NCBI GenBank assembly: GCA_965247265.1
Contig: OZ252002.1
Span: 2,542,001 to 2,606,000, forward strand
Reading direction: 5' to 3'
Source of the DNA: G965247265 sp965247265
GTDB taxonomy: Bacteria > Pseudomonadota > Gammaproteobacteria > UBA4575
DNA length: 64,000 bases
This document shows positions 28,482 through 36,784 of the stretch, in pieces. The notes beneath the pieces were generated by a model. It was not told where the DNA came from, did not search any database, and saw only the letters and a program-made list of their open reading frames with translations. How positions within the stretch are numbered: position 1 is the first letter of the stretch; each line of letters opens with the position of its first letter. Both the position numbers and the translations under genes were made by a program.

Positions 28482-31400
28482 TTATGCATTAATAGGCTGC
28501 TTCTTGTATATCACACTTGTATCAATTATTTCAGAAACTTTACTTAATCGTTTTAATAGCTTTTCGTCTAGTGAAATGTTCCAATTTTCTGGAAATTCTA
28601 ACTGCGCTGCGACGGAGCTATTTTGATACTCAACTAAAATTGTACAGTTACCATCTTTAAAAGGAAGTAGTAGTTGTTGCAAATTTTGCACAAATGACAT
28701 TGAATCCCCATTTGCTTGAATTTTAATATTTAATAATGTCCCGTATTGTTTCAAATAGTCATCGAAGCTCCATACTTTACTAGCGCGAACTCGCGGACGC
28801 TCTGTAAATTCATCCCAACCTAAGTTACCTTTGATAATCAATATTGCATCTTTAATTAACAAGTTACTATATTTAGCATAATCTTTGGCAAACACTGCAA
28901 TATCGATACGCCCTGTATTATCATCCAATGTTAAAAATGCAATTCGCCCTCTAGGACTATTACGCATTCTAATTTGATCTAGCAAACCAGCAACTAAAAT
29001 GGTTTTAGAGTCATCTCTATATTGCCAAGATTCTTTAAGATTGGAACCAGAATTTAAAATCTGACTGATAGATTTCTTTGTGATTTTTTTTAACTCTCCT
29101 TGATAGCGCGTAATCGGGTGCCCAGTAAGATATAGGCCTAATGTTTCACGCTCTCCAAGAAATTTCTTCTCATCTTCCCATTCCGACAGGTTTTGAACTT
29201 TACTCGTTTTAATCTCAATTTCTGCATGGCCAAACATGTCGTTTTGCCCTGTATTATTGTCACGTTGCCTCTGCTCAGCGTGACGCAATGACTTATCTAG
29301 ATGCTGGAATAAACTCGCTCGCGTAAATCCAAAACAATCCATTGCTCCTGAACGAATTAATGCTTCCATGCAACGGCGATTTACTTTTTGAGAATTAAGT
29401 CGCATACAAAAATCATCCAAATTTTTATAAATTTTATTTTCTTCATGCTCTTTAACAATATTTATAACTGCTGCCCGCCCAACACCTTTGATAGCGCCCA
29501 AACCATATAAAATTATTTTGTCTTCAGGAACAGTAAAATTATAGTTTGAGCTATTAATATCAGGGGGTAACACATTTAGACCCATTCCTCGGCACTCATC
29601 AATAAGATTCACAACTTTATCCGTATTATCAAGATCTGAAGACATGACAGATGACATAAATTCAGCAGGAAAATGAGTTTTTAACCAAGCCGTTTGATAT
29701 GCAAGCAGTGCATAAGCAACTGAATGAGATTTATTAAAACCATACCCAGAAAATTTTTCCATCAAATCAAAAATATGATTTGCCAAACTTCTATCGACAC
29801 CTCGTTTCACTGAGCCTGAAACAAAAACTTCTCGATGCTGTGCCATTTCTTCTACTTTCTTTTTCCCCATGGCTCGCCGTAACAAGTCTGCGCCGCCCAA
29901 AGTATATCCAGCTAAAACTTGTGCAATCTGCATAACTTGTTCTTGGTACAAAATTACACCATAAGTTTGTTTTAAAATTGGCTCCAATTCAGGATGAAAA
30001 TAATCGACTCGCGCACCATGTTTGCGCAAAATAAAGTCTTCCACCATGCCTGATTGCAATGGTCCTGGTCGATATAAAGCAACTAATGCAACAATGTCAT
30101 CAAACTTATCGGGTTTAAGCCTTTTGATAATATCTTTGATACCACTAGATTCTAATTGAAAAACTGCGGTTGTCTGCTGACGCTTGAGTGTTTCGTAAGT
30201 TTCCTTATCATCTAAAGGAAGTAAATCGAAATTAATTTTCGATTTTTTTTGCCTTGCTAGCTTTTCATTAGCAAGGTGAATTGTGTTATCAATAATAGTA
30301 AGCGTGCGTAAGCCTAAAAAGTCGAACTTAACCAAGCCAATTGCCTCTACATCATCCTTGTCTAGCTGTGTGACAATATTCGTTGCGCCCGCTTCACAAT
30401 ATAGCGGAGTAAAGTCAGTCAGCTCTGTGGGCGCAATAACAACACCGCCTGCATGCTTGCCTGCATTACGCGCCAAGCCTTCTAAACTTATCGACATGTC
30501 TAATACAGCACGCACGTCTTCTTCGCTATTGTATTGCTCTTGCAATACAGGTTCGCGCTCTAATGCTTTTTCCAGAGTAATACCAACTTCGAATGGAATT
30601 AATTTAGCAATTCGATCTACGAATCCATACGGATGTCCCAATACTCGTCCTACATCACGAACCACTGCGCGTGCTGCCATACTTCCATATGTAATAATTT
30701 GGCTAACCCGTGTCCGCCCATAACGTTGCGCTACATAGTCAATAACCCTATCTCGACTATCCATACAAAAATCAATATCAAAATCTGGCATGGATACGCG
30801 CTCAGGATTTAAGAAACGCTCAAACAGTAAGTCATACTTCAATGGATCTATATCTGTAATTCCTAACGCATAAGCCACTAATGATCCAGCTCCAGAACCA
30901 CGGCCGGGCCCTACAGGAATTAAATTTTCTTTCGCCCAACGCGTAAAATCAGCCACGATAAGAAAGTAACCCGCATAACCCATTGACTGTATAACTTCTA
31001 ATTCTGTCTTGAGTCGATTTGAATAATCATTAATGGTGGACCTATCCTCTATATGTTCTTGTCTTAATCTCTTGTCTAATCCTTTTTCTGTTTGAATACT
31101 TAAATATTCATCTGGAGCAAGACTGTCTGGAATTGGGAATTCTGGTAAAACATTTTCGCCAAACGTTAATGTAACATTACATCGTTTTGCAATTTCAACA
31201 GTATTAGTTATTGCCTCAGGAATATCTTGGAAAAGAACACTCATCTCTTCGCTGCTTCTTAGGTACTGCTCATCAGAATATAATCGTGGTCTTCGAGGGT
31301 CATTCAGCACTCTACCCGTTTGGATGCAAACACGTGCTTCGTGCGCATCATAATCCTCTTTTGATAGAAACCTTACATCGTTACTCGCCACTACCGGCAA

Positions 31401-31973
31401 TGAGTATTTTGAAGCAAGTTCAATAGCATAATTAAAATAGAGCTCTTCCTCATCACGACCAGTGCGTTGCAATTCAATATAAAAATTATTTGGAAAATAT
31501 TTTTTCCAAAACTCTGTATATTTGATTACTAACTTCTCGTCACCTGCGATAAGCGCTCTACCAACATCCCCATCCTTAGCACCAGATAAAACAATTAAGT
31601 CTTGCCCAGAATCAATTAACCAATTTCTATTTAACATAGGCCCGCTTCCTTTTTGACCTTCTATGTAACTTTTTGTAACCAGCCGAATTAAAATTTGGTA
31701 ACCTTTTTTATTCTTGCATAAAAAAACAATCCGAGAATTGGGCTCTTTTGGAGAAAACCCAGTAACTTGTGCTTCCAAACCTATAATAGGTTTCACACCA
31801 TGCTTTATGGCTGCTTGATAAAATTTTACTAATGCAAATAGATTATTAACATCTGTTAATGCTACAGAATGCATATTTAAATTGCTTACTGAACGCATTA
31901 GTTCGGGCACTCTAACAACGCTATCCACTAACGAATATTCAGAATGCAAATGCAAATGTACAAATTGCGTCAT
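28482..31973 (-). CDS. dnaE: DNA polymerase III subunit alpha
   Basis: Replicative polymerase. The 1163 residues run: PHP domain at the start (FVHLHLHSEYSLVDS), family C polymerase palm with the catalytic aspartates in MPDFDIDFCMDSRD (about 400) and a third Asp further on, the GRGSGAGSLVAYALG fingers region, YQEQVMQIAQ, a helix-hairpin-helix near 830 and an OB fold near 990-1070 (DDSKTILVAGLLDQIRMRNS). The length is normal for DnaE1. It lies 47 bases after rnhB and is followed by accA. Confidence 0.97.
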   Translation of the reverse strand: MTQFVHLHLHSEYSLVDSVVRVPELMRSVSNLNMHSVALTDVNNLFALVKFYQAAIKHGVKPIIGLEAQVTGFSPKEPNSRIVFLCKNKKGYQILIRLVTKSYIEGQKGSGPMLNRNWLIDSGQDLIVLSGAKDGDVGRALIAGDEKLVIKYTEFWKKYFPNNFYIELQRTGRDEEELYFNYAIELASKYSLPVVASNDVRFLSKEDYDAHEARVCIQTGRVLNDPRRPRLYSDEQYLRSSEEMSVLFQDIPEAITNTVEIAKRCNVTLTFGENVLPEFPIPDSLAPDEYLSIQTEKGLDKRLRQEHIEDRSTINDYSNRLKTELEVIQSMGYAGYFLIVADFTRWAKENLIPVGPGRGSGAGSLVAYALGITDIDPLKYDLLFERFLNPERVSMPDFDIDFCMDSRDRVIDYVAQRYGRTRVSQIITYGSMAARAVVRDVGRVLGHPYGFVDRIAKLIPFEVGITLEKALEREPVLQEQYNSEEDVRAVLDMSISLEGLARNAGKHAGGVVIAPTELTDFTPLYCEAGATNIVTQLDKDDVEAIGLVKFDFLGLRTLTIIDNTIHLANEKLARQKKSKINFDLLPLDDKETYETLKRQQTTAVFQLESSGIKDIIKRLKPDKFDDIVALVALYRPGPLQSGMVEDFILRKHGARVDYFHPELEPILKQTYGVILYQEQVMQIAQVLAGYTLGGADLLRRAMGKKKVEEMAQHREVFVSGSVKRGVDRSLANHIFDLMEKFSGYGFNKSHSVAYALLAYQTAWLKTHFPAEFMSSVMSSDLDNTDKVVNLIDECRGMGLNVLPPDINSSNYNFTVPEDKIILYGLGAIKGVGRAAVINIVKEHEENKIYKNLDDFCMRLNSQKVNRRCMEALIRSGAMDCFGFTRASLFQHLDKSLRHAEQRQRDNNTGQNDMFGHAEIEIKTSKVQNLSEWEDEKKFLGERETLGLYLTGHPITRYQGELKKITKKSISQILNSGSNLKESWQYRDDSKTILVAGLLDQIRMRNSPRGRIAFLTLDDNTGRIDIAVFAKDYAKYSNLLIKDAILIIKGNLGWDEFTERPRVRASKVWSFDDYLKQYGTLLNIKIQANGDSMSFVQNLQQLLLPFKDGNCTILVEYQNSSVAAQLEFPENWNISLDEKLLKRLSKVSEIIDTSVIYKKQPINA

Positions 31974-32020
31974 AGCATATTTTAACTAAATTTTATTTCT
32001 TATTTTATAATTTAAATTAT

Positions 32021-32617
32021 TCATCTGTTATGTAATTCCATAGCAACTCTAACTGGCTTGTAACTTTTCCGATGCAATTTACAGGGTCCAAATTTTTGTA
32101 GTGCCGAGATATGCTGAGCTGTTGGATAACCTTTGTGTTTATTAAATCCATATTGTGGTGATTCTTGATGATATTTATACATCTCAATATCACGAATTAC
32201 TTTAGCCACAATAGATGCCGCGCTTATTTCCGGTATTTTCTGATCACCCTTTACGATCGCCCTACAATCTGTAGCCACATCTGGACAATACAATCCATCA
32301 ACTAGCACATGACTTGTGAAAATATTAAGCTTTAAATATGCACGCTTCATTGCAAGCAAAGTAGCATGGTGTATATTCAAATTGTCAATTTCTGCAGCGG
32401 TTGCATGCCCAACACTCCATGCAGTAGCTTTAGACTTAATAATCTCAAACAACTGTATACGCTTTTTTTCAGAAAGCTTTTTTGAGTCTGCAAGTCCATC
32501 AATGAAATACATTGGATGTAGGATAACAGCTGCTGCAACAACTGGGCCTGCAAGCGGCCCACGCCCAGCCTCATCGATACCTGCAATATGCTCAATTTTT
32601 TCTTCGGCCTCAAGCAT
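32021..32617 (-). CDS. rnhB: Ribonuclease HII
   Basis: Removes single ribonucleotides and RNA from RNA-DNA hybrids. The 198 residues have the catalytic DE pair in GIDEAGRGPLAGPVVAAAV, the third Asp in HVLVDGLYCP and the fourth in SIVAKVIRDIEMY. In the E. coli order rnhB follows lpxB on the same strand, but here lpxB lies upstream on the opposite strand, so rnhB is now the first gene of its own leftward unit (rnhB-dnaE-accA-tilS). Confidence 0.96.
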   Translation of the reverse strand: MLEAEEKIEHIAGIDEAGRGPLAGPVVAAAVILHPMYFIDGLADSKKLSEKKRIQLFEIIKSKATAWSVGHATAAEIDNLNIHHATLLAMKRAYLKLNIFTSHVLVDGLYCPDVATDCRAIVKGDQKIPEISAASIVAKVIRDIEMYKYHQESPQYGFNKHKGYPTAQHISALQKFGPCKLHRKSYKPVRVAMELHNR

Positions 32618-32660
32618 AAGTTTTATTGGCTAAAATATAACCTCTTCATTTAACCTAGTG

Positions 32661-32690
32661 TTAGGCCTTGTAAGCTAAACTCCGTATACT
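32661..32690 (+). promoter_or_regulatory. Candidate promoter for the dehydrogenase-lpxB pair
   Basis: -10 TATACT (32685-32690, 5 of 6 consensus), 18-base spacer, weak -35 TTAGGC (32661-32666). It ends 32 bases before the GTG start at 32723 in the divergent gap with rnhB. Only the -10 is convincing. Confidence 0.4.
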
Positions 32691-32722
32691 GCGCGCTTGA
32701 TTCACAGGATACCGTAAATAAA

Positions 32723-33655
32723 GTGTCAGAGATACGAACCGCAGTGATTGGTGTAGGTTATTTAGGGAAATTTCATGCGCAAAAATACTCCAAAATAAAA
32801 AACAGCAAGTTACTAGCAGTTATTGATAATGATATTAACAAAGCGCAAAAAATTGCTGCAGAAAATAATTGCATGGCAATAACTGACTACCATGAATTAC
32901 TAGGAAATGTCGATGCAGTAAGTATAGTGGTGCCTACGGATCTTCATTTTGAGATTGCAGCAGAATTCCTCCGCCATCATTCCCACGTATTAGTAGAAAA
33001 ACCGATCACAACAACCATTGAGCAAGCTGATGAACTCATTCATCTCGCTGAATTAAACAACCGCATTTTACAAGTAGGCCATCTCGAACGATTTAACCCA
33101 GCTATGCTCGCGCTGGAGAAAGAACTTTTAAATGTAAGTTTTATTGAGTCTCATCGATTAGCGCCGTATAACCCACGTGGCGCTGAGGTTAATGTAGTAC
33201 TTGATTTAATGATTCATGACATTGATATCATTTTAGAAATTGTAGGTGCTGACGTAAATAAAATTGATGCGAGCGGAACTCCAGTATTGTCTAATGAGAT
33301 TGACATTGCTAATGCGCGTATCGTATTTAAAAATGGGTGTGTAGCAAATGTAACAGCAAGTCGCGTCAGCAACAAAACTGAGCGAAAAATGCGAATATTT
33401 CAAAATGATGCATATTTATCTGTTGATTTCCAACATCGAGAATTGGCAATTTATCAAAAAGGTGAAGGTGAAATGTTTCCAGGTATTCCTAATATTGAAT
33501 CCAATAATATAAATTTTAGTGAATCTGATGCATTATTAACTGAAATTGAGCATTTCTTAGCCTCCATTGAAAATGATTCCACGCCCAAGGTTACTGGACA
33601 CGATGGCAAGCGCGCATTACTTACAGCGACAAAAATAAATAATTTATTAGCTTAG
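32723..33655 (+). CDS. Gfo/Idh/MocA family oxidoreductase, GnnA-like
   Basis: An NAD(P)-dependent sugar dehydrogenase of 310 residues that starts with GTG. Seen: Rossmann motif VIGVGYLGKFHAQKY, VPTDLHFEIA, the family signature VLVEKPITTT with the catalytic Lys, and VGHLERFNPAMLA, the pattern found in UDP-GlcNAc 3-dehydrogenases (GnnA) of lipid A loci. It precedes lpxB by 58 bases on the same strand, which supports a role in lipid A sugar modification. In Acidithiobacillus and Leptospira GnnA works with the aminotransferase GnnB to make UDP-GlcNAc3N; no GnnB is seen in this window. The GTG start is fixed by the divergent gap and protein beginning; the ribosome site is weak. Confidence 0.78.
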   Translation: MSEIRTAVIGVGYLGKFHAQKYSKIKNSKLLAVIDNDINKAQKIAAENNCMAITDYHELLGNVDAVSIVVPTDLHFEIAAEFLRHHSHVLVEKPITTTIEQADELIHLAELNNRILQVGHLERFNPAMLALEKELLNVSFIESHRLAPYNPRGAEVNVVLDLMIHDIDIILEIVGADVNKIDASGTPVLSNEIDIANARIVFKNGCVANVTASRVSNKTERKMRIFQNDAYLSVDFQHRELAIYQKGEGEMFPGIPNIESNNINFSESDALLTEIEHFLASIENDSTPKVTGHDGKRALLTATKINNLLA

Positions 33656-33713
33656 CTCCAGAGCATGTAAATTAGTATTAATCATTTTATCTAAAATTTC
33701 TAATAATTATCGT

Positions 33714-34868
33714 ATGTCTACTATGCAAAGTAATTCACCTCGCGTGATGATCGTTGTTGGTGAATCATCAGGAGATTTACATGGGGCAAACTTATTAATT
33801 GAGTTAAAAATAATATACCCAAATATTTACTGTTACGGTCTAGGTGGTAAATACATGCGAAAAGCAGGCGCTACAATTCTTACTGATGCATCTGAGTTAT
33901 CAGTTGTAGGTCTTGTGGAAATTATTCGCCATTACCGTAGATTACGTGGAATATTAAATCGGATGATTAGTGAATTTAAAGACAACCCGCCTGAACTTTT
34001 AGTACTTATAGATTCACCTGACTTTAATTTACGTTTAGCTAAAGCTGCAAAACAATATAATGTAAAAGTTTTATACTACATCAGCCCACAAATTTGGGCA
34101 TGGCGCTCATCACGCATAAAAATAATTAAGAAATATGTCGACATGATGGCAGTTGTATTTCCATTCGAAGTTATATTCTATAAAAATGCTGGTGTGCCTG
34201 TACATTATGTAGGACATCCACTTATAAAAGATGCAGTTGCAACTGTTGACAAAAAAACAGTTTTTCAAACTGAAAAACTTGGTGTTTCTAAAAAACTCAT
34301 TGGTATTTTCCCAGGTAGTCGAAAAAGCGAGATTGAACGTAACTTTCCAATATTGATTGATGCCGCTGAAAAATTATCACAGCAACGAAATGATGTGCAA
34401 TTTATCACACCAATTGCCTCTACATTATCTAAAAACTTTATAAAGTCGTATACAGATTCTTCAAAACTAGATATAACCATTACCACAGAGAATATTTACA
34501 ACGTGATTAATGCATGTGATGCAATAGCAGCAACATCTGGTACGGTAACGCTACAAATCACCCTCATGCAAATTCCTTATTTAATCGTGTATAAAATATC
34601 TCCCATTACATATTCTCTATTAAAAAGAATTGTAAACTTTACTTACGCAGGAATTGCCAACGTTATTGCAAATAAAGAAATTTGCAAAGAGTTTATCCAA
34701 AATAGTGCAAATCCAGACCTCATTGCACTTGAAATAGACAAGCTAATATCTGACGAAAGTTATGTAGATAATATGAAAATTGAAATGCGAGAAATAAAAA
34801 AGCGACTTGGAAGCAAAGATGGTTCTGCAGAGACCGCTCGACTTGTTGCGGATCTCATCACAACATAG
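33714..34868 (+). CDS. lpxB: Lipid A disaccharide synthase
   Basis: GT19 glycosyltransferase joining UDP-2,3-diacylglucosamine and lipid X. The 384 residues contain MIVVGESSGDLHGANLL, GLGGKYMRKAGA, LIDSPDFNLRLAK, YYISPQIWAWR and GIFPGSRKSEIERN, all LpxB hallmarks. In most gammas lpxB sits between lpxA and rnhB on their strand; here it is inverted with the dehydrogenase gene and converges on lpxA with 12 bases between stops. Confidence 0.95.
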   Translation: MSTMQSNSPRVMIVVGESSGDLHGANLLIELKIIYPNIYCYGLGGKYMRKAGATILTDASELSVVGLVEIIRHYRRLRGILNRMISEFKDNPPELLVLIDSPDFNLRLAKAAKQYNVKVLYYISPQIWAWRSSRIKIIKKYVDMMAVVFPFEVIFYKNAGVPVHYVGHPLIKDAVATVDKKTVFQTEKLGVSKKLIGIFPGSRKSEIERNFPILIDAAEKLSQQRNDVQFITPIASTLSKNFIKSYTDSSKLDITITTENIYNVINACDAIAATSGTVTLQITLMQIPYLIVYKISPITYSLLKRIVNFTYAGIANVIANKEICKEFIQNSANPDLIALEIDKLISDESYVDNMKIEMREIKKRLGSKDGSAETARLVADLITT

Positions 34869-34880
34869 AATTACATTTAT

Positions 34881-35669
34881 TTATTGAACTATTCCGCGTT
34901 TGCTAGAAGTTATAAAATCAAAAAATGTTCGAACCTCAGGGTGCTTATTAGCCAACACATCAACTTCCTCTATATTTTCATTTTTAGAACCTTTGCTTCG
35001 AACTAGAAGCATATAAGACTTATGCAAAGTTTTAATGCAATCTTCTGTAAACCCGCGACGACGTAATCCTTCTTTATTTAAGCCATGTGTTTTAGCGTAG
35101 TTGCCTGAAGCCATTAGATAGGGTGGCAAATCTCTGTTTATGGCTGTACCCATGGCACAAAAAGAATGTGCGCCAATGCGACAAAACTGATGCACTAATG
35201 TAAATCCACCAAGTATTGCAAAATTTTCGACCGTTACATGACCCGCTAACGTTGCACCATTAGCAAATACCGTGTCGTTCTCAATAGTACAATCATGAGC
35301 AATGTGCACATAGGCCATAATCCAATTCCGATTCCCAATTTGGGTATAGCCTTGATCGAGCGCTGTACCTCGATTAATCGTGACATATTCGCGGATTGTA
35401 TTATCATTACCGATAATCAATTCACTTTGCTCGCCATTGTATTTTTTATCTTGTGGAATTTCGCCTATTGACGAAAACTGAAATATTCGATTCCCTGATC
35501 CAATTTTCGTTGGACCATTGATCACTACATGAGACCCAATCCAAGTATTCTTACCAATGACCACATCAGGCCCAATAATTGAATATGCACCAATGCTGAC
35601 ATCAGGATCTATTTTGGAATTAGGATCAATGATAGCTGTGCTATGGATATTCTTATTTTCACTGTTCAT
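34881..35669 (-). CDS. lpxA: UDP-N-acetylglucosamine O-acyltransferase
   Basis: First enzyme of lipid A synthesis: moves an R-3-hydroxyacyl chain from ACP to UDP-GlcNAc (or to its 3-amino analogue). A left-handed beta-helix of hexapeptide repeats (HSTAIIDPNSKIDPDVSIGAY-like) with the catalytic His in AYVHIAHDC and another in GATLAGHV, then a C-terminal helical domain. The ATG at 35669 gives 262 residues, the E. coli length; a longer frame to 35723 would run into fabZ and is rejected. It follows fabZ by 25 bases. Confidence 0.95.
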   Translation of the reverse strand: MNSENKNIHSTAIIDPNSKIDPDVSIGAYSIIGPDVVIGKNTWIGSHVVINGPTKIGSGNRIFQFSSIGEIPQDKKYNGEQSELIIGNDNTIREYVTINRGTALDQGYTQIGNRNWIMAYVHIAHDCTIENDTVFANGATLAGHVTVENFAILGGFTLVHQFCRIGAHSFCAMGTAINRDLPPYLMASGNYAKTHGLNKEGLRRRGFTEDCIKTLHKSYMLLVRSKGSKNENIEEVDVLANKHPEVRTFFDFITSSKRGIVQ

Positions 35670-35694
35670 TACTGAACTTTTCAGCGTTGATATG

Positions 35695-36147
35695 TCACCG
35701 TGTTTCGACTTGTTTGAATACACACATTAGTTCCGCTGTTGCTGCCACTTCATCACCAACCGATGCTATGACATTGAATACACCAAAGCCTTGCTTGTGT
35801 CTTTTCAACCTAACATCTAAGGTTAATTGATCACCGGGCCCTACTTGTCTTTTAAATCTTGCTTTATCAATTCCAACGAACAAATACAGACTATCATCAT
35901 TTGGCCGCCATTCAGGGTTACTTAAGACAAGCAACCCTGAAGCCTGTGCGAGTGCTTCAAGGAGCAAAACTCCTGGCATAACAGGCGCATCTGGAAAGTG
36001 ACCTTGAAAAAAAGGCTCATTATAACTAACATTTTTTATTGCTAAAATTGACTCGCCTATTTTACATTCCAGAACACGATCTACTAATAAAAAAGGATAC
36101 CGATGCGGTAAATATTTTAAAATATCGTGGATGTTCATTTCAGCCAT
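35695..36147 (-). CDS. fabZ: 3-hydroxyacyl-ACP dehydratase FabZ
   Basis: Dehydrates 3-hydroxyacyl-ACP in fatty acid elongation and competes with LpxA for hydroxyacyl-ACP. A hot-dog fold of 150 residues with YLPHRYPFLLVDRV, the catalytic His in FFQGHFPDAPVMPGV and the Glu in LLLEALAQA. The frame is open to 36201, but the ATG at 36147 (MAEMNIHDILKYLPH) matches the family start; the next ATG at 36138 is also possible since no strong ribosome site marks either. lpxD, which normally precedes fabZ, is absent. Confidence 0.94.
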   Translation of the reverse strand: MAEMNIHDILKYLPHRYPFLLVDRVLECKIGESILAIKNVSYNEPFFQGHFPDAPVMPGVLLLEALAQASGLLVLSNPEWRPNDDSLYLFVGIDKARFKRQVGPGDQLTLDVRLKRHKQGFGVFNVIASVGDEVAATAELMCVFKQVETR

Positions 36148-36181
36148 TGTAGCTACTATTTTAATGCTTTTAAGATTGTGC

Positions 36182-36210
36182 GCTATATATACGCCGATCA
36201 ATTACGTAAA
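36182..36210 (-). promoter_or_regulatory. Candidate promoter for fabZ-lpxA
   Basis: Minus strand: -35 TTTACG (36205-36210), 17-base spacer, -10 TATAGC (36182-36187); each matches four of six consensus bases. It lies in the 106-base gap where lpxD would be expected, so fabZ-lpxA may have its own start of transcription. Confidence 0.4.
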
Positions 36211-36253
36211 ATTTAATTCTTTAAGATTTGCGTTGCTAAATAAACACTTCTAT

Positions 36254-36769
36254 TTACTGTGCCGAGATTGATTCTTGCATTTTTTGTAAAACTCGTTGTG
36301 TCATATCGATTCGATCACTTGCAAACACAACGGGTTGCGTAACAACTAAATCATAATTTTCACTTCTTGCGACCTCTAATATTACCTCATGTACATTTTT
36401 CTGCAGTCTTCCTAATGCCTCATTTCTGCGAATATTAAAATCTTCACGAAGCTCATCTTGCTGGCGATTATACTCTCTTTTTTTATTCTTCATTTTTTTT
36501 TCTAATTCAGCACGACGCTTTTCGCTCATAATTTCTGCATCTTTCTTCAAAGTCTCTTCAAGTTTTAATACTTCATCTCGCGCAGCAGTGAGTTTTTTGT
36601 CTCGATTGGAAAATTCTTTTTCTAAAGTTTTACGCGCAGCTTCAGCTTGCGGTGACTTTTCCATTATTTCAACCATATTGACAAACCCTATTTTTAATTC
36701 TGCACTTGCAGAAATTGGCGCCATTAAGAACACTACAATAAATATCATTATAAAAAGTCTTATTTCCAT
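36254..36769 (-). CDS. skp: Periplasmic chaperone Skp/OmpH
   Basis: Holds unfolded outer-membrane proteins on their way to BamA. The 171 residues have a signal peptide (about 1-23, ending ISASA), the conserved start LKIGFVNMVEIMEKSPQAE, a long charged coiled coil (about 45-125; the tentacles) and the C-terminal ENYDLVVTQPVVFAS. It follows bamA by 15 bases. After it come 106 bases without a gene and then fabZ. Confidence 0.9.
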   Translation of the reverse strand: MEIRLFIMIFIVVFLMAPISASAELKIGFVNMVEIMEKSPQAEAARKTLEKEFSNRDKKLTAARDEVLKLEETLKKDAEIMSEKRRAELEKKMKNKKREYNRQQDELREDFNIRRNEALGRLQKNVHEVILEVARSENYDLVVTQPVVFASDRIDMTQRVLQKMQESISAQ

Positions 36770-36784
36770 ATTTTCTCCTAAGCG

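Noticed and set aside
30283..30723. Open frame of 146 codons on the plus strand
   Set aside because: Antisense to the dnaE polymerase core; low-complexity Ser/Pro-rich product, typical of a shadow frame.
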